A stretch of DNA of 64,000 bases from Plantactinospora sp. BC1 (GCF_003030345.1 NZ_CP028158.1:5084001-5148000), one strand, 5' to 3'. Numbered from the stretch's first letter, positions 16,620 to 25,511 are shown. Made by a program: numbers and translations. Notes: a model not told the origin generated them from the letters alone.

Positions 16620-17858
16620 GTGCGCCACCAACTCGACGAGCCCGCGCTCGACTGGCGCGCCAAGGGGTTCTGGCAGCCCGACGGGCCGGTCCCGGACGCG
16701 GCGTTCGGCGCCGCCGGGCACTCGCTCTTCGGCGGCGCCGTCACCTGGCCGGTACTGGCGGTCCGGCGGTCCGCCGTCGCGCACAACGTCGCCACGATGG
16801 CCGAGTTCTGTGCCCGGCACGGCTTCTCGTTCGCCCCGCACGGCAAGACCAGCATGGCTCCGTCGCTGCTCGACGCCCAGTTGTCCGCCGGTGCCTGGGC
16901 GATCACCGTGGCCACCGCCAACCAGGCGCTCGCCTGCCGTGCCCTCGGGGTACCCCGGGTGCTGCTCGCCAACGAGCTGCTCGACCCGGAGCCGCTGCGC
17001 TGGCTGGCCCGGGAGGTCGACCGGGGCTTCGAGGCACTCTTCTTCGTGGACTCGGTCGCCGGGGTCGAGGCGATCGGCGCGGCGCTCGCCGACCGGCCGG
17101 CCGGTGCGCCGCTGCGGGTCCTGGTCGAACTCGGCTTCCCCGGCGGGCGGACCGGCTGCCGCACCGTCGAACAGGTGGTCGAGGTCGCCGAGGCGCTCGC
17201 CGCGACCCGGGTACGCCTCGACGGCGTCGCCGGCTACGAGGGCGGGTTGCCGGACGGCGCGGCGGTGTCGGCGTACCTGCGGCGGCTCCGTACGGCGGCG
17301 ACCGAGCTGGCCCGCCGGGGGCTGGTCGGCCCGGAGGTGATCGTCAGCGCCGGTGGCAGTGCCTGGTTCGACCTGGTGGCCGAGGAGCTCGGCGGTGCCT
17401 GGCTGACCGGTCACGACCTGCGGGTGGTGCTGCGCAGCGGCGCGTACGTCACCCACGACCACGGCTTCTACGCCGCGCACACGCCGTTCCGGCGGATCCC
17501 GGGTCAGGGGCGGCTCGACGCCGCACTGGAACTCTGGGCGCAGGTCACCTCCACTCCGGAGCCGGGGCTGGCGATCGTCGGGATGGGCAAGCGGGACGCC
17601 CCGTACGACGAGGGCCTGCCGGTGCCGCTGCGGATCCGGCGTCGCTCCGGTGTGGAGCACGCCGTCACCGGGATGTCGGTGAGCCGGCTCAACGACCACC
17701 ACGGCTATCTCTCGGTGCCGCCGGACGTCGAGCTGTACCCCGGTGACCTGGTCTGCTTCGGCATCTCGCACCCGTGCACCGCCTTCGACAAGTGGCGGGT
17801 GCTGCCGGTGGTCGATGACGACCACACCATCGTGGACCTGCTGCGCACCTACTTCTGA
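16620..17858 (+). CDS. PLP-dependent D-amino-acid deaminase/aldolase (D-serine dehydratase-like)
   Basis: 412 residues of the alanine-racemase-fold, D-serine deaminase-like group. Lys76 in FAPHGKTSMAP is the probable PLP lysine, VELGFPGGRTGCR and GYEGG follow in the barrel, and the C-terminal domain has the metal-site motif HPCTAFDKW typical of D-threonine aldolase/D-serine dehydratase relatives. It should deaminate or cleave a D-beta-hydroxy amino acid in the cytoplasm, giving keto acid and ammonia through an enamine. GTG at 16620 follows GGGGAGAG. It is divergent from the regulator-amidohydrolase-ridA operon. Confidence 0.85.
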   Translation: MRHQLDEPALDWRAKGFWQPDGPVPDAAFGAAGHSLFGGAVTWPVLAVRRSAVAHNVATMAEFCARHGFSFAPHGKTSMAPSLLDAQLSAGAWAITVATANQALACRALGVPRVLLANELLDPEPLRWLAREVDRGFEALFFVDSVAGVEAIGAALADRPAGAPLRVLVELGFPGGRTGCRTVEQVVEVAEALAATRVRLDGVAGYEGGLPDGAAVSAYLRRLRTAATELARRGLVGPEVIVSAGGSAWFDLVAEELGGAWLTGHDLRVVLRSGAYVTHDHGFYAAHTPFRRIPGQGRLDAALELWAQVTSTPEPGLAIVGMGKRDAPYDEGLPVPLRIRRRSGVEHAVTGMSVSRLNDHHGYLSVPPDVELYPGDLVCFGISHPCTAFDKWRVLPVVDDDHTIVDLLRTYF

Positions 17859-17870
17859 CGGAAACTTTTC

Positions 17871-17916
17871 GCTCGGTACGGCGAACTTTTGTAGATCGCG
17901 ACCAAAGTTGCCGAGC
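17871..17916 (+). terminator. Hairpin downstream of the D-amino-acid deaminase gene
   Basis: GCTCGG/CCGAGC at the ends and AACTTT/AAAGTT inside form a two-part stem starting 13 bases after the stop, followed by a C/T-rich stretch. The same stretch has two copies of an AACTTTT motif (17864-17870 and 17884-17890), so it might alternatively be an operator region. The remaining bases to 18153 hold no gene I can support, only the leader of the next gene. Confidence 0.4.
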
Positions 17917-18153
17917 TCTGCTCTTTTCTTCTCGCTGCGCAGCCTCTAGCGTGTGTCTATTCGTAACAGAGACGACCGCTGATCGTCATATCTCGCGTCC
18001 GGCCCGCCACGGCCGCGACGTACGTTCCGCGCGCCACGAGTGGCACGTGAGCGCGCCCGTACTCCTCGACTCTCTTCGCGCGGGCACCCACCGGAGCATC
18101 GGGACTGTCCAGCGAGGACTCCTTGAATCGATCCAATCGGGAAGGTGCAGGAC

Positions 18154-19260
18154 ATGGGGAAGACGCAGCGCGAACCGATGGACCCGGCCGAGCGGCGCCG
18201 GCTCACCCGGCGGAGCATCCTGGCCGCCTCGGCCGGCGCGGCCGCCGCGCTCAGCGCGGTCGGCGCCAACGTGGTCCGGACCGAGACCCCCGCCGTCGCG
18301 CACGGGCAGTTGCGGGCCGAGCCGCTGATCCCGGGCCGCAACCGGGGCATCATCCTCTACAGCGTCCGGGACCGGATCTCCGCGGCACCGGACGACAGCG
18401 GTGTGCCGTACGGCTTCGAGCGGGTGCTGGCCCGGATCGCCGAGCTGGGCTACCAGGAGGTGGAGTTCGCCGGCTACACCCAGAGCCCGGAGATCCTGGG
18501 CCGGCAGATCACCCCGGCCGAGATCCGCAAGATCCTCGACGACAACGGGCTGGTCGCCAACGGCACCCACGCCTCGATCAACCCGGCCACCTTCGAGCAG
18601 CAGATGGACATCGCCGAAACGCTCGGCATGAAGAACATCGGCACCGGCAGTGACCCGACGAACTCGGCGTACACCTCGGACTGGGACGCGGCGGCGGACG
18701 TCTGGAACGAGCTGGGCCGGCAGGCCCGCCGACGCGGGCTGCGGCTCTACACGCACAACCACGACGCCGCGTACTCCTTCCTGCTCGACGCCGGGCCGCT
18801 GGACGCGAACGGCCGACCGACCCGCTCCTCCGGCACCCGCCGGCTGGAGTACTTCTTCCGGAAGACCGACCCGAGGTACGTCTTCTTCGAACTGGACATC
18901 TACTGGGCCTACGTCGCCCGCTTCAAGCACCAGAAGTACGTCGACCGGTGGGGCCGGGAGAAGACCGACCTCTTCGACCCGATCCTCAACGTCGTCTCGC
19001 AGAGCAAGCGGTTCCCGCTCTTCCACGCCAAGGACGGCAACCGGAACAGCGCGCTGGCCAACGGCTACGAGATGACCCCGCTCGGCGAGGGCGACATCAA
19101 CTTCCAGCAGTTTTTCCAGACCATCGGCGACCCGGACTTCCGGCACGCCAACTGGGAGCAGGACACCGCCCCCGGCGGCGCGGCCAACCCCGGCCAGTCG
19201 CTCGACTTCGCGGCGCTCAGCTACACGAACATGTCGGAGCTGACCATCTACCGCCGGTGA
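18154..19260 (+). CDS. Exported sugar phosphate isomerase/epimerase-like TIM-barrel protein
   Basis: 368 residues. A twin-arginine signal (RRRLTRRSILAASAGAAAAL) leads into an AP-endonuclease-2/xylose-isomerase-like TIM barrel: ILYSVRDRI, ELGYQEVEFAGYTQ, GLVANGTHASI, RLYTHNHDAAYSF, VFFELDIYWAYVA and FPLFHAKDGNR supply the usual Glu, His and Asp metal ligands. Such proteins act as sugar isomerases, epimerases or 3-keto-sugar enzymes. Export of a folded metalloenzyme is consistent with Tat. ATG at 18154 is preferred (GGAAGG eight bases upstream); GTG at 18145 would add three residues. The next gene, 44 bases on, encodes a ThuA fusion, probably the same transcript. Confidence 0.82.
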   Translation: MGKTQREPMDPAERRRLTRRSILAASAGAAAALSAVGANVVRTETPAVAHGQLRAEPLIPGRNRGIILYSVRDRISAAPDDSGVPYGFERVLARIAELGYQEVEFAGYTQSPEILGRQITPAEIRKILDDNGLVANGTHASINPATFEQQMDIAETLGMKNIGTGSDPTNSAYTSDWDAAADVWNELGRQARRRGLRLYTHNHDAAYSFLLDAGPLDANGRPTRSSGTRRLEYFFRKTDPRYVFFELDIYWAYVARFKHQKYVDRWGREKTDLFDPILNVVSQSKRFPLFHAKDGNRNSALANGYEMTPLGEGDINFQQFFQTIGDPDFRHANWEQDTAPGGAANPGQSLDFAALSYTNMSELTIYRR

Positions 19261-19304
19261 CCGCCCACCTTCCGTAACCCCTACGGCGTGCAGACGGAGG
19301 AGAG

Positions 19305-22300
19305 ATGACGACAAGGATGCGGCGCTGGCTGACCGTGCTGGCGGCGACCGCGACGATCGTCCCGTTGACGGTCCAGGCCCCGGCGGCGGCGGTACCGGAC
19401 CCGGGACCGGGTTCCGGCGGCGTACCCGCCGAGCAGCTGGTGGCCGAGGAGAACGGTCCGGCGGCGCTCCGCTCGGACGCCCGGGCCCCACGCGACTACG
19501 GCGTACTGGTCTTCACCAAGACGGCGGGGGCGCGGCGGGCGTCCATTCCGGACGGGGTGAAGGCGATCCGTGACCTCGGCCGGGAACACGGGTTCCGGGT
19601 CACCGTCACCCAGGACGCGGCGGCGTTCACCGAGCAGAACCTCGGCACGTACCGGGCGGTGGTCTTCCTCAACACCACCGGCGACATCCTCAACGCCACC
19701 CAGGAGGCGGCGTTCGAGAAGTACGTCAAGGCCGGCGGCGGGTTCGCCGGGGTGCATGCGGCGGCCGAGACCGAGCCGGACTGGGCCTTCTACCAGAGCC
19801 TGCTCGGCGCGAAGGCCACCGGCGTCTCCCCGGTCGAGCCGGGCAACATCGACGTCGCCGACCGGGCGCACCCGTCGACCGAGACGGTGCCGCGCACCCT
19901 CACCCTGACCGAGGAGTGGTACAACTTCTCCGCCAACGTCCGGGGCGTCTCGCACGTGCTCGCCACCGCCGACGAGCGCAGCTTCGCCGGTGGCGGGATG
20001 GGCTTCGACCACCCGATCGCCTGGTGCAAGGACTACCAGGGCGGCCGCTCCTGGTACACCGGGCTCGGCCACTCCATCGAGACCTATCGCTCCAAGCCGT
20101 TCACCCGGCACCTCCTCGGCGGCATCCAGTGGGCGGCCGGCGTGGTCGAGGGCGACTGCGGCGCGACCGTGACCGGCAACTACGAGAAGGTCACCCTCAA
20201 CGACGAGCCGGGCGAGCCGATGTCGCTGGCCGTGCTGCCGGACGGCCGGGTCCTGCACAACACCCGGGGCGGCCAGGTCCGGCTCTACGACCCGGCCAGC
20301 GGCGCCAGCCCGGTGATCAACACGATCCCGGTCTACAGCCACGACGAGGACGGGCTGCAGACCGTCTCGATCGACCCCGACTTCGCCACCAACAGGTGGG
20401 TCTACCTCTACTACTCGCCGCCGCTGAACACCCCGGTCGACAACCCGGCCACCCCGGGGGTCAACGAGGGTGACGCGCCGGCCACCAGCGCCGACCCGAC
20501 CGTCTGGGACAAGTTCAAGGGCTACAACCAGCTCTCCCGGGTCAAGTTCGTCGACGGCGAGAACCCGCACCTGGACATGAGCACCGAACAGCAGATCCTG
20601 CGGGTCGACGTGGACCGGGGCATCTGCTGTCACGTCGCCGGCAAGGTGAAGTTCGACGGGAAGGGCAACCTCTATCTGATCACCGGCGACGACACCAACG
20701 CCGGTGGCTCGGACGGCTTCACCCCGATCAACGAGTCGCCGACCCAGGGGCCGGGCTACGACGCCCAGCGCTCCGCCGGCAACACCAACGACCTGCGCGG
20801 CAAGCTGCTCCAGATCAGGGTACGGCCGAACGGCACCTACACGATCCCGGCCGGGAACCTCTTCCCGGAGGCGCAGGACCACGACGACAAGACCCGTCCG
20901 GAGATCTTCCTGATGGGGCTGCGCAACCCGTTCCGGTTCGACGTTGACGCCTCGGGCCGGGTCTACGTCGCCGACTACTCGCCGGACAGCCGGACCGCCA
21001 ACCCGGCCCGGGGACCGGAGGGGACCGGTCGGTGGTTCGCCACCGACAAGGCCGGCAACTACGGCTGGCCGTACTGCTACTCGCCGGCCCTGCCGTACGT
21101 CGACTACGACTTCGCCACCCGCACCTCCGGGAAGCCGTTCAACTGCGGTGCCCCGGTGAACGACTCGCCCCGGAACACCGGCCGGACGGTGCTGCCGCCG
21201 GTGCAGGACCCGCAGTTCTGGTACACCTACGAGGCGCGTACCCCGTGCCCCGGGGCGTACCTGGAGACGCCGCCGACGAGCTGCGACTTCAAGTGGCCGG
21301 TGATCGGGACCGGCGGGGTCGGCCCGCACGGTGGACCGATCTACTCCTACGACCCGGAGTCGACCTCGGAGACGAAGTTCCCGGAGTACTACGACAACGC
21401 GGTGGTCTTCGGCGAGTTCACCCGGGACAAGATCTTCATGATGCGGACCGACGGCAAGGGCAACCTGGCCGGCGTCGAGCAACTGCTGCCCGGCTTCGTC
21501 TTCGACAACCCGATGGAGATGGAGTTCGGCCCGGACGGCAGCCTCTATCTGCTGGAGTACGGCGACGGCTTCTTCACCGCCAACCCGGACGCCCAGCTCT
21601 CGGTGATCCGCTACGTCAAGGGCAAGCGGTCGCCGGTCGCGGTGCTGAACGCGAGCCCGACCTCCGGGCAGGCGCCGCTGACGGTGAACTTCTCGGCGGT
21701 CGGCTCGCACGATCCCGACCCGGGGGAGTCGATCTCCTACGCCTGGGACTTCACCAGCGACGGTACGGTCGACTCGGCCGATCCGACCACGTCGTTCACC
21801 TACACCGCGAACGGGACGTACACGGCGCGGTTGACGGTGACCGACTCCAGTGGCCGGACGGGGGTGCTGACCCGGACCATCACGGTCGGCAACACCGCCC
21901 CGACGGTGACGGTGACCAGCCCGGTTCCGGGGTCCTTCTTCAACTGGGGTGACCCGGTGCCGTACACGGTGACGGTCACCGACCCGGAGGACGGCACCAT
22001 CGACTGTTCCCGGGTGACGGTCAGCTTCGTACTCGGGCACGACACCCACGGCCACGAGCACGGCTCGACCACCGGCTGCACCGGGGTGCTCCAGTCCCCG
22101 GCCGACGGCGCCGACCACGCCGGCGGCTACCTGTACGGCGGGATCAGCGCCTCCTACACCGACCTCGGCGGTGGCGGCCAGCCGGGGTTGACCACGGTGA
22201 ACCAGGTCGTGATCCAGACGCCCCGGCAGCAGGCCGAGTTCGCCCAGGTCAAGCAGAACGTGACGATCGCCAACAGCAGCGACACCGGTGGCGGTCAGCA

Positions 22301-22634
22301 CGTCAACGGGATCGACGCGGGTGACGCGATCGCGTTCGACCCGATCAACCTTGGTGATGCCAGCGCGGTCACCTTCCGGGTCTCGGGCGGCTCGGCGGCC
22401 ACCGCCGGTACGCCCCGGGCCACCGTCGAGCTGCGGCTCGACTCGCCGACCGGCCCGCTGGTCGGTACCGCCACGCTGAACGCCACGACCGGCAACAACG
22501 ACTGGTCCAGCCAGACCCTGGCGGTCGACCAGCCGGCCGGTGGTCACCGGCTCTACCTGGTCTTCCAGCCGGTCACCGGTGGTCCGACCACCGGCCTGGT
22601 GAACCTCAACTGGGTGGAGTTCACCCCCAGGTAG
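19305..22634 (+). CDS. Secreted ThuA / sorbosone-dehydrogenase-like / PKD / CBM fusion protein
   Basis: 1109 residues. Order: Sec signal peptide (1-30), ThuA-like domain (about 65-277; YGVLVFTK, GGGFAGVHAA, EEWYNF, TGLGHSIETY), glucose/sorbosone dehydrogenase-like beta-propeller (about 290-772; MSLAVLPDGRVL, MGLRNPFRFDVDASGRVYVADY, GPDGSLYLLEYGDG), PKD repeat (about 778-863; YAWDFTSDGT), a Cys-containing linker domain, and a C-terminal CBM6-like module (about 976-1109) ending LNWVEFTPR. The whole protein should act outside the cell on a glycan. ThuA domains occur in trehalose use and in 3-keto-sugar pathways; the propeller might oxidise sugars with PQQ or may only bind. It follows the exported TIM barrel closely. 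ATG at 19305 follows GGAGGAGAG. Confidence 0.85.
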   Translation: MTTRMRRWLTVLAATATIVPLTVQAPAAAVPDPGPGSGGVPAEQLVAEENGPAALRSDARAPRDYGVLVFTKTAGARRASIPDGVKAIRDLGREHGFRVTVTQDAAAFTEQNLGTYRAVVFLNTTGDILNATQEAAFEKYVKAGGGFAGVHAAAETEPDWAFYQSLLGAKATGVSPVEPGNIDVADRAHPSTETVPRTLTLTEEWYNFSANVRGVSHVLATADERSFAGGGMGFDHPIAWCKDYQGGRSWYTGLGHSIETYRSKPFTRHLLGGIQWAAGVVEGDCGATVTGNYEKVTLNDEPGEPMSLAVLPDGRVLHNTRGGQVRLYDPASGASPVINTIPVYSHDEDGLQTVSIDPDFATNRWVYLYYSPPLNTPVDNPATPGVNEGDAPATSADPTVWDKFKGYNQLSRVKFVDGENPHLDMSTEQQILRVDVDRGICCHVAGKVKFDGKGNLYLITGDDTNAGGSDGFTPINESPTQGPGYDAQRSAGNTNDLRGKLLQIRVRPNGTYTIPAGNLFPEAQDHDDKTRPEIFLMGLRNPFRFDVDASGRVYVADYSPDSRTANPARGPEGTGRWFATDKAGNYGWPYCYSPALPYVDYDFATRTSGKPFNCGAPVNDSPRNTGRTVLPPVQDPQFWYTYEARTPCPGAYLETPPTSCDFKWPVIGTGGVGPHGGPIYSYDPESTSETKFPEYYDNAVVFGEFTRDKIFMMRTDGKGNLAGVEQLLPGFVFDNPMEMEFGPDGSLYLLEYGDGFFTANPDAQLSVIRYVKGKRSPVAVLNASPTSGQAPLTVNFSAVGSHDPDPGESISYAWDFTSDGTVDSADPTTSFTYTANGTYTARLTVTDSSGRTGVLTRTITVGNTAPTVTVTSPVPGSFFNWGDPVPYTVTVTDPEDGTIDCSRVTVSFVLGHDTHGHEHGSTTGCTGVLQSPADGADHAGGYLYGGISASYTDLGGGGQPGLTTVNQVVIQTPRQQAEFAQVKQNVTIANSSDTGGGQHVNGIDAGDAIAFDPINLGDASAVTFRVSGGSAATAGTPRATVELRLDSPTGPLVGTATLNATTGNNDWSSQTLAVDQPAGGHRLYLVFQPVTGGPTTGLVNLNWVEFTPR

Positions 22635-22655
22635 TCCCGATGTCTCCATCGAGCG

Positions 22656-22695
22656 AGGTGCCAGGAAGTCACCATGGTGACTTCCTGGCACCTCC
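22656..22695. terminator. Perfect 40-base palindrome between convergent genes
   Basis: Bases 22656-22675 are the exact reverse complement of 22676-22695, giving a 20-base-pair cruciform or hairpin around ACCATGGT. It lies between the ThuA fusion (stop 22634) and the GlcNAc kinase (stop 22697), so it fits a bidirectional terminator. Its perfection over 40 bases is unusual. Confidence 0.8.
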
Positions 22696-22696
22696 G

Positions 22697-23713
22697 TCAG
22701 TGGGACTGTAGGCCCTCCGTCCGCCCCGGACGGGCGCTGCCGGGGCGGGCGGTGTCGGGGCGGGCGGCGTCGGGCGGGGCGGCCAGGAGCCGGGCGTGCA
22801 GCGCCGGATCGGCGTACCCGAGGAGACGCAGGGCGACCCAGGCGGCGCCGGCGGCGGCGTCCCCGGCCGGCATGCCGGGCCGGCCCAGTCGGGCGGCGAG
22901 CCGCTGCTGCACGGCGGCGCGGATCTCCGGTACCCCGGCCAGGACACCGCCGGCCAGCACCACCGGGCCGGGCGCCGGATGCAGCGACAGCAGGGTGCCG
23001 GCGAGCCGCTCGGCGGCGCTCTCCAGGATGGCCGTCGCGTCCGGGTCGCCGTCCCGGGCCGCCGTGCTGACCAGCGGGGCGAGCCCGGCCAGCCGGTCGC
23101 GGCCGAGCTGGTAGACCCGGGTCACGAAGGCGTCCGGATCGGTACTGCCGAGTTCCCCGGCCACGGCTCGGGTCAGCGGACCGGTCGGCGGGCCCCGGTA
23201 GAGTGCCCGGGCCGTCGACCGCGCCGCGGCCAGGCCGAGCCAGAACCCCGAGCCCTCGTCGCCGAGCAGCCAGCCGAGGCCGTCCGCGGTCCGGCCGACG
23301 GCGTCGTCCTGCACCTCGGCGGCGACCGCGCCGGTGCCGGCGATCAGCACGGTGCCGCGGTGCGCCGCCGTGCCGGCCGCGAACGCCACCACGGCGTCGC
23401 CGACGGTACGCATCGGGCAGGTCAGCCCGAGCCGTGTCCACTGCGCGGCGTACCGGGCGGAAACCTCCGGCTCGGCGAGCCGGGACACTCCGGCGAGTCC
23501 GACCACGGCGCCGACCACCCGGGCCGGGTCGTGTCCGTGCAGCGCCGCCCCGGCGGCCTCGCCGAGCGCGGCGGCGGTCACGGCCGGATCTGCGGCGACC
23601 GGGTTGCCGGCCCGGGCCCGGCCACGGCCGACGAGCTGACCGCCCACTGTGGCCAGCACCGCCCGGGTGGCGGTGCCGCCGCAGTCGACGCCGAGCACGA
23701 GCGCATCGGTCAC
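22697..23713 (-). CDS. N-acetylglucosamine kinase (BadF/BadG ATPase family)
   Basis: 338 residues of the ASKHA sugar-kinase fold. The phosphate-1 loop is GVDCGGTATR, phosphate-2 is GTVLIAGTGAVAA, LGWLLGDEGSGFWLG follows, and the adenosine loop is VVLAGGVLAG. It phosphorylates GlcNAc (or a related amino sugar) to the 6-phosphate in the cytoplasm. It is divergent from the RpiR regulator, SIS protein and ngcEFG operon, which supplies its substrate. The C-terminal 30 residues are a Pro/Arg/Ala-rich tail of no recognised function. The GTG start at 23713 is taken because the ATP motif starts at residue 7. Confidence 0.87.
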   Translation of the reverse strand: MTDALVLGVDCGGTATRAVLATVGGQLVGRGRARAGNPVAADPAVTAAALGEAAGAALHGHDPARVVGAVVGLAGVSRLAEPEVSARYAAQWTRLGLTCPMRTVGDAVVAFAAGTAAHRGTVLIAGTGAVAAEVQDDAVGRTADGLGWLLGDEGSGFWLGLAAARSTARALYRGPPTGPLTRAVAGELGSTDPDAFVTRVYQLGRDRLAGLAPLVSTAARDGDPDATAILESAAERLAGTLLSLHPAPGPVVLAGGVLAGVPEIRAAVQQRLAARLGRPGMPAGDAAAGAAWVALRLLGYADPALHARLLAAPPDAARPDTARPGSARPGRTEGLQSH

Positions 23714-23745
23714 CCTGCCGATGGTGCGGTGTACCGATAGAAAAT

Positions 23746-23760
23746 GTCAAACCTATTGAC
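23746..23760. promoter_or_regulatory. Candidate RpiR operator in the divergent kinase/regulator promoter
   Basis: GTCAA and TTGAC are inverted around ACCTA. On the plus strand TTGACG (23756-23761) could be the -35 of the regulator operon, with a -10 near TAACTT 18 bases later. On the minus strand TTGACA (23750-23745) could be the -35 of the kinase. One protein bound here would cover both. Confidence 0.45.
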
Positions 23761-23819
23761 GTGACCGGCTCGATGGTCATAACTTTTTTCATCACTTGGC
23801 AGTCGTGAAAGGAATGTTG

Positions 23820-24737
23820 ATGGAGGAGAGCGGGCTGCTGGGCCGGCTGCGCACCGAGCTGGCCACGCTGCCGGTCGCCCTACAGCGGGTCGCCGAGCAG
23901 ATCCTGATCGCGCCGGAGGAGACCGCCCGGGCCACGATCATCGACCTGGCCGAGCGGGCCGGCACCTCCACCGCGACCGTGACCCGGTTCTGCCGGGTCT
24001 TCGGCTACCGGGGATACGCGCAGCTCCGGGTGGCCGTCGCCACCGAGATCGGCCGAGCCGCCCAGGCGCGCTGGGACACCGACATCGACCGGGAGATCGG
24101 GCCGGACGACCCGCTCGACCACCTGCTCGGGGTGGTGGCCAGCGCCGACGCCCGGGCGATCCAGGACACCGCCGGCCAGGTCGACCTCTCCGCCGTCGAC
24201 CGGGTCGCCGAGGCCGTCGCGCGGGCCAACCGGGTCGACCTGTTCGGGCTGGGCAGCTCCGGCAACGCCGCCCGGGAGATGGCGTTCCGGCTGGAACGGA
24301 TCCGGATCCCGGTCTGGCACCGGGCCGACCCGCACACCGCGCTGACCAACGCCGCGCTGCTCGGCCCCGGCGACGTGGCGATCGGGCTGTCGCACAGCGG
24401 GCGTACCCGGGAGGTGATCGAGGTGCTGGCCGAGGCGGCCGACCACGGCGCGCTGACCGTCGCGGTCACCTCGTTCCGGCGGTCGCCGCTGGCCGAGGTC
24501 GCCGACGTGGTGCTGACCACCGCCGTGCAGGAGACGACGTTCCGGCTGGCGGCGCTCTCCGCGCTCCACTCCCAACTGCTGGTGCTCGACCTGATCTACG
24601 TCGCCGTGGCCCAGCGGACCTACCAGCGCACCACCGAGGCGTTCGAGGTGACCGCCCGGGCCGTCGACGCGCACCGGGTGCCGGACGACTCGCCGCGGGC
24701 CGCCCGTCGACAGCTCAAAGTTACGGAGGGCCAATGA
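23820..24737 (+). CDS. MurR/RpiR-family transcriptional regulator
   Basis: 305 residues: an N-terminal helix-turn-helix (about 1-77; ATIIDLAERAGTSTATVTRF CR) and a C-terminal SIS sugar-phosphate-binding domain (FGLGSSGNAAREMAFRL; VAIGLSHSGRTREVIEVL). RpiR regulators respond to sugar phosphates, here probably GlcNAc-6-phosphate or MurNAc-6-phosphate made by the divergent kinase. Several in-frame starts exist; ATG at 23820 has AAAGGA at good spacing, while ATG 23814 sits on that site. The stop overlaps the next gene as ATGA. Confidence 0.88.
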   Translation: MEESGLLGRLRTELATLPVALQRVAEQILIAPEETARATIIDLAERAGTSTATVTRFCRVFGYRGYAQLRVAVATEIGRAAQARWDTDIDREIGPDDPLDHLLGVVASADARAIQDTAGQVDLSAVDRVAEAVARANRVDLFGLGSSGNAAREMAFRLERIRIPVWHRADPHTALTNAALLGPGDVAIGLSHSGRTREVIEVLAEAADHGALTVAVTSFRRSPLAEVADVVLTTAVQETTFRLAALSALHSQLLVLDLIYVAVAQRTYQRTTEAFEVTARAVDAHRVPDDSPRAARRQLKVTEGQ

Positions 24738-25492
24738 CCAACGAGATCGGCGCACCCGCCTACCTCACCGCCGTCACCGCCGCGATCGACCGGGTCGCCC
24801 GGACCCAGACCGAGGGCGTACGCCGGGCCGCGGAGCTGATCACCGCCGCGCTGGACCGGGGCGGCGTGGTGCAGGCGTTCGGCTGCGGGCACTCCGAGGC
24901 GCTCTCGATGGAGATCGCCGGCCGGGCCGGCGGACTGGTCCCCAGCAACCGGATCGCCCTGCGCGACCTCGTGCTCTACGGCGGCGCCGACCGGTCGATA
25001 CTCGAAGACCCGCTGCTGGAACGCGACCCGACCGTGGCGCACCGGCTCTACGAACTGGCCCCGGTCAAGCCCGACGACGTCTTCGTGCTCACCTCCAACT
25101 CCGGCGTCAACGGGGTGATCGTCGAGTTCGCCCTGCTGGTCAAGGAGCACGGCCACCCGCTGATCGGGATCACCTCGCTCGACCACACCGCCCGGGTCAC
25201 CCCGGGACACCCGTCGGGGCGGCGGCTCGCCGACCTCGCGGACGTCGTACTCGACAACGGGGCGCCGTACGGCGACGCCGCCCTGCCCCTGCCCGACGGC
25301 GGTGCCGTCGGGGCGATCTCCTCGATCACCGGCGCGTTGCTCGCCCAACAGGTCGTCGCGGAGGTCGTCGCCCGGCTGCTCGACGCCGGTACCCGGCCAC
25401 CGGTCTACCTGTCCGCGAACGTACCCGGCGGTCGGGAGCGCAACAGCGAGCTAGAGGCGCGGTACGCCGGACGCATCCGGCGCACCGCCTGA
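24734..25492 (+). CDS. SIS domain protein (sugar isomerase/phosphosugar-binding)
   Basis: 252 residues with one SIS domain. FGCGHSEALSMEIAGRAGGL forms the phosphate loop, DVFVLTSNSGVNGVIVEFAL the second strand-loop, and GITSLDHTARVTPGHPSGRR a conserved third region. The family (UPF0309-like) sits with amino-sugar genes and may be an isomerase, a MurNAc-6-phosphate etherase relative or a binding protein; the MurQ etherase signature is not clear. It is coupled to the RpiR gene by ATGA and followed 19 bases later by ngcE. Confidence 0.8.
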   Translation: MTNEIGAPAYLTAVTAAIDRVARTQTEGVRRAAELITAALDRGGVVQAFGCGHSEALSMEIAGRAGGLVPSNRIALRDLVLYGGADRSILEDPLLERDPTVAHRLYELAPVKPDDVFVLTSNSGVNGVIVEFALLVKEHGHPLIGITSLDHTARVTPGHPSGRRLADLADVVLDNGAPYGDAALPLPDGGAVGAISSITGALLAQQVVAEVVARLLDAGTRPPVYLSANVPGGRERNSELEARYAGRIRRTA

Positions 25493-25511
25493 GCAGAGAA
25501 GGCGAGGCGCC

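Noticed and set aside
19281-23795. A 1504-residue open frame on the minus strand
   Set aside because: It is antisense to the ThuA fusion and includes the GlcNAc kinase region in another frame. Its composition is Arg/Gly/Val/Pro-rich with no motif, as expected of third-position GC bias.
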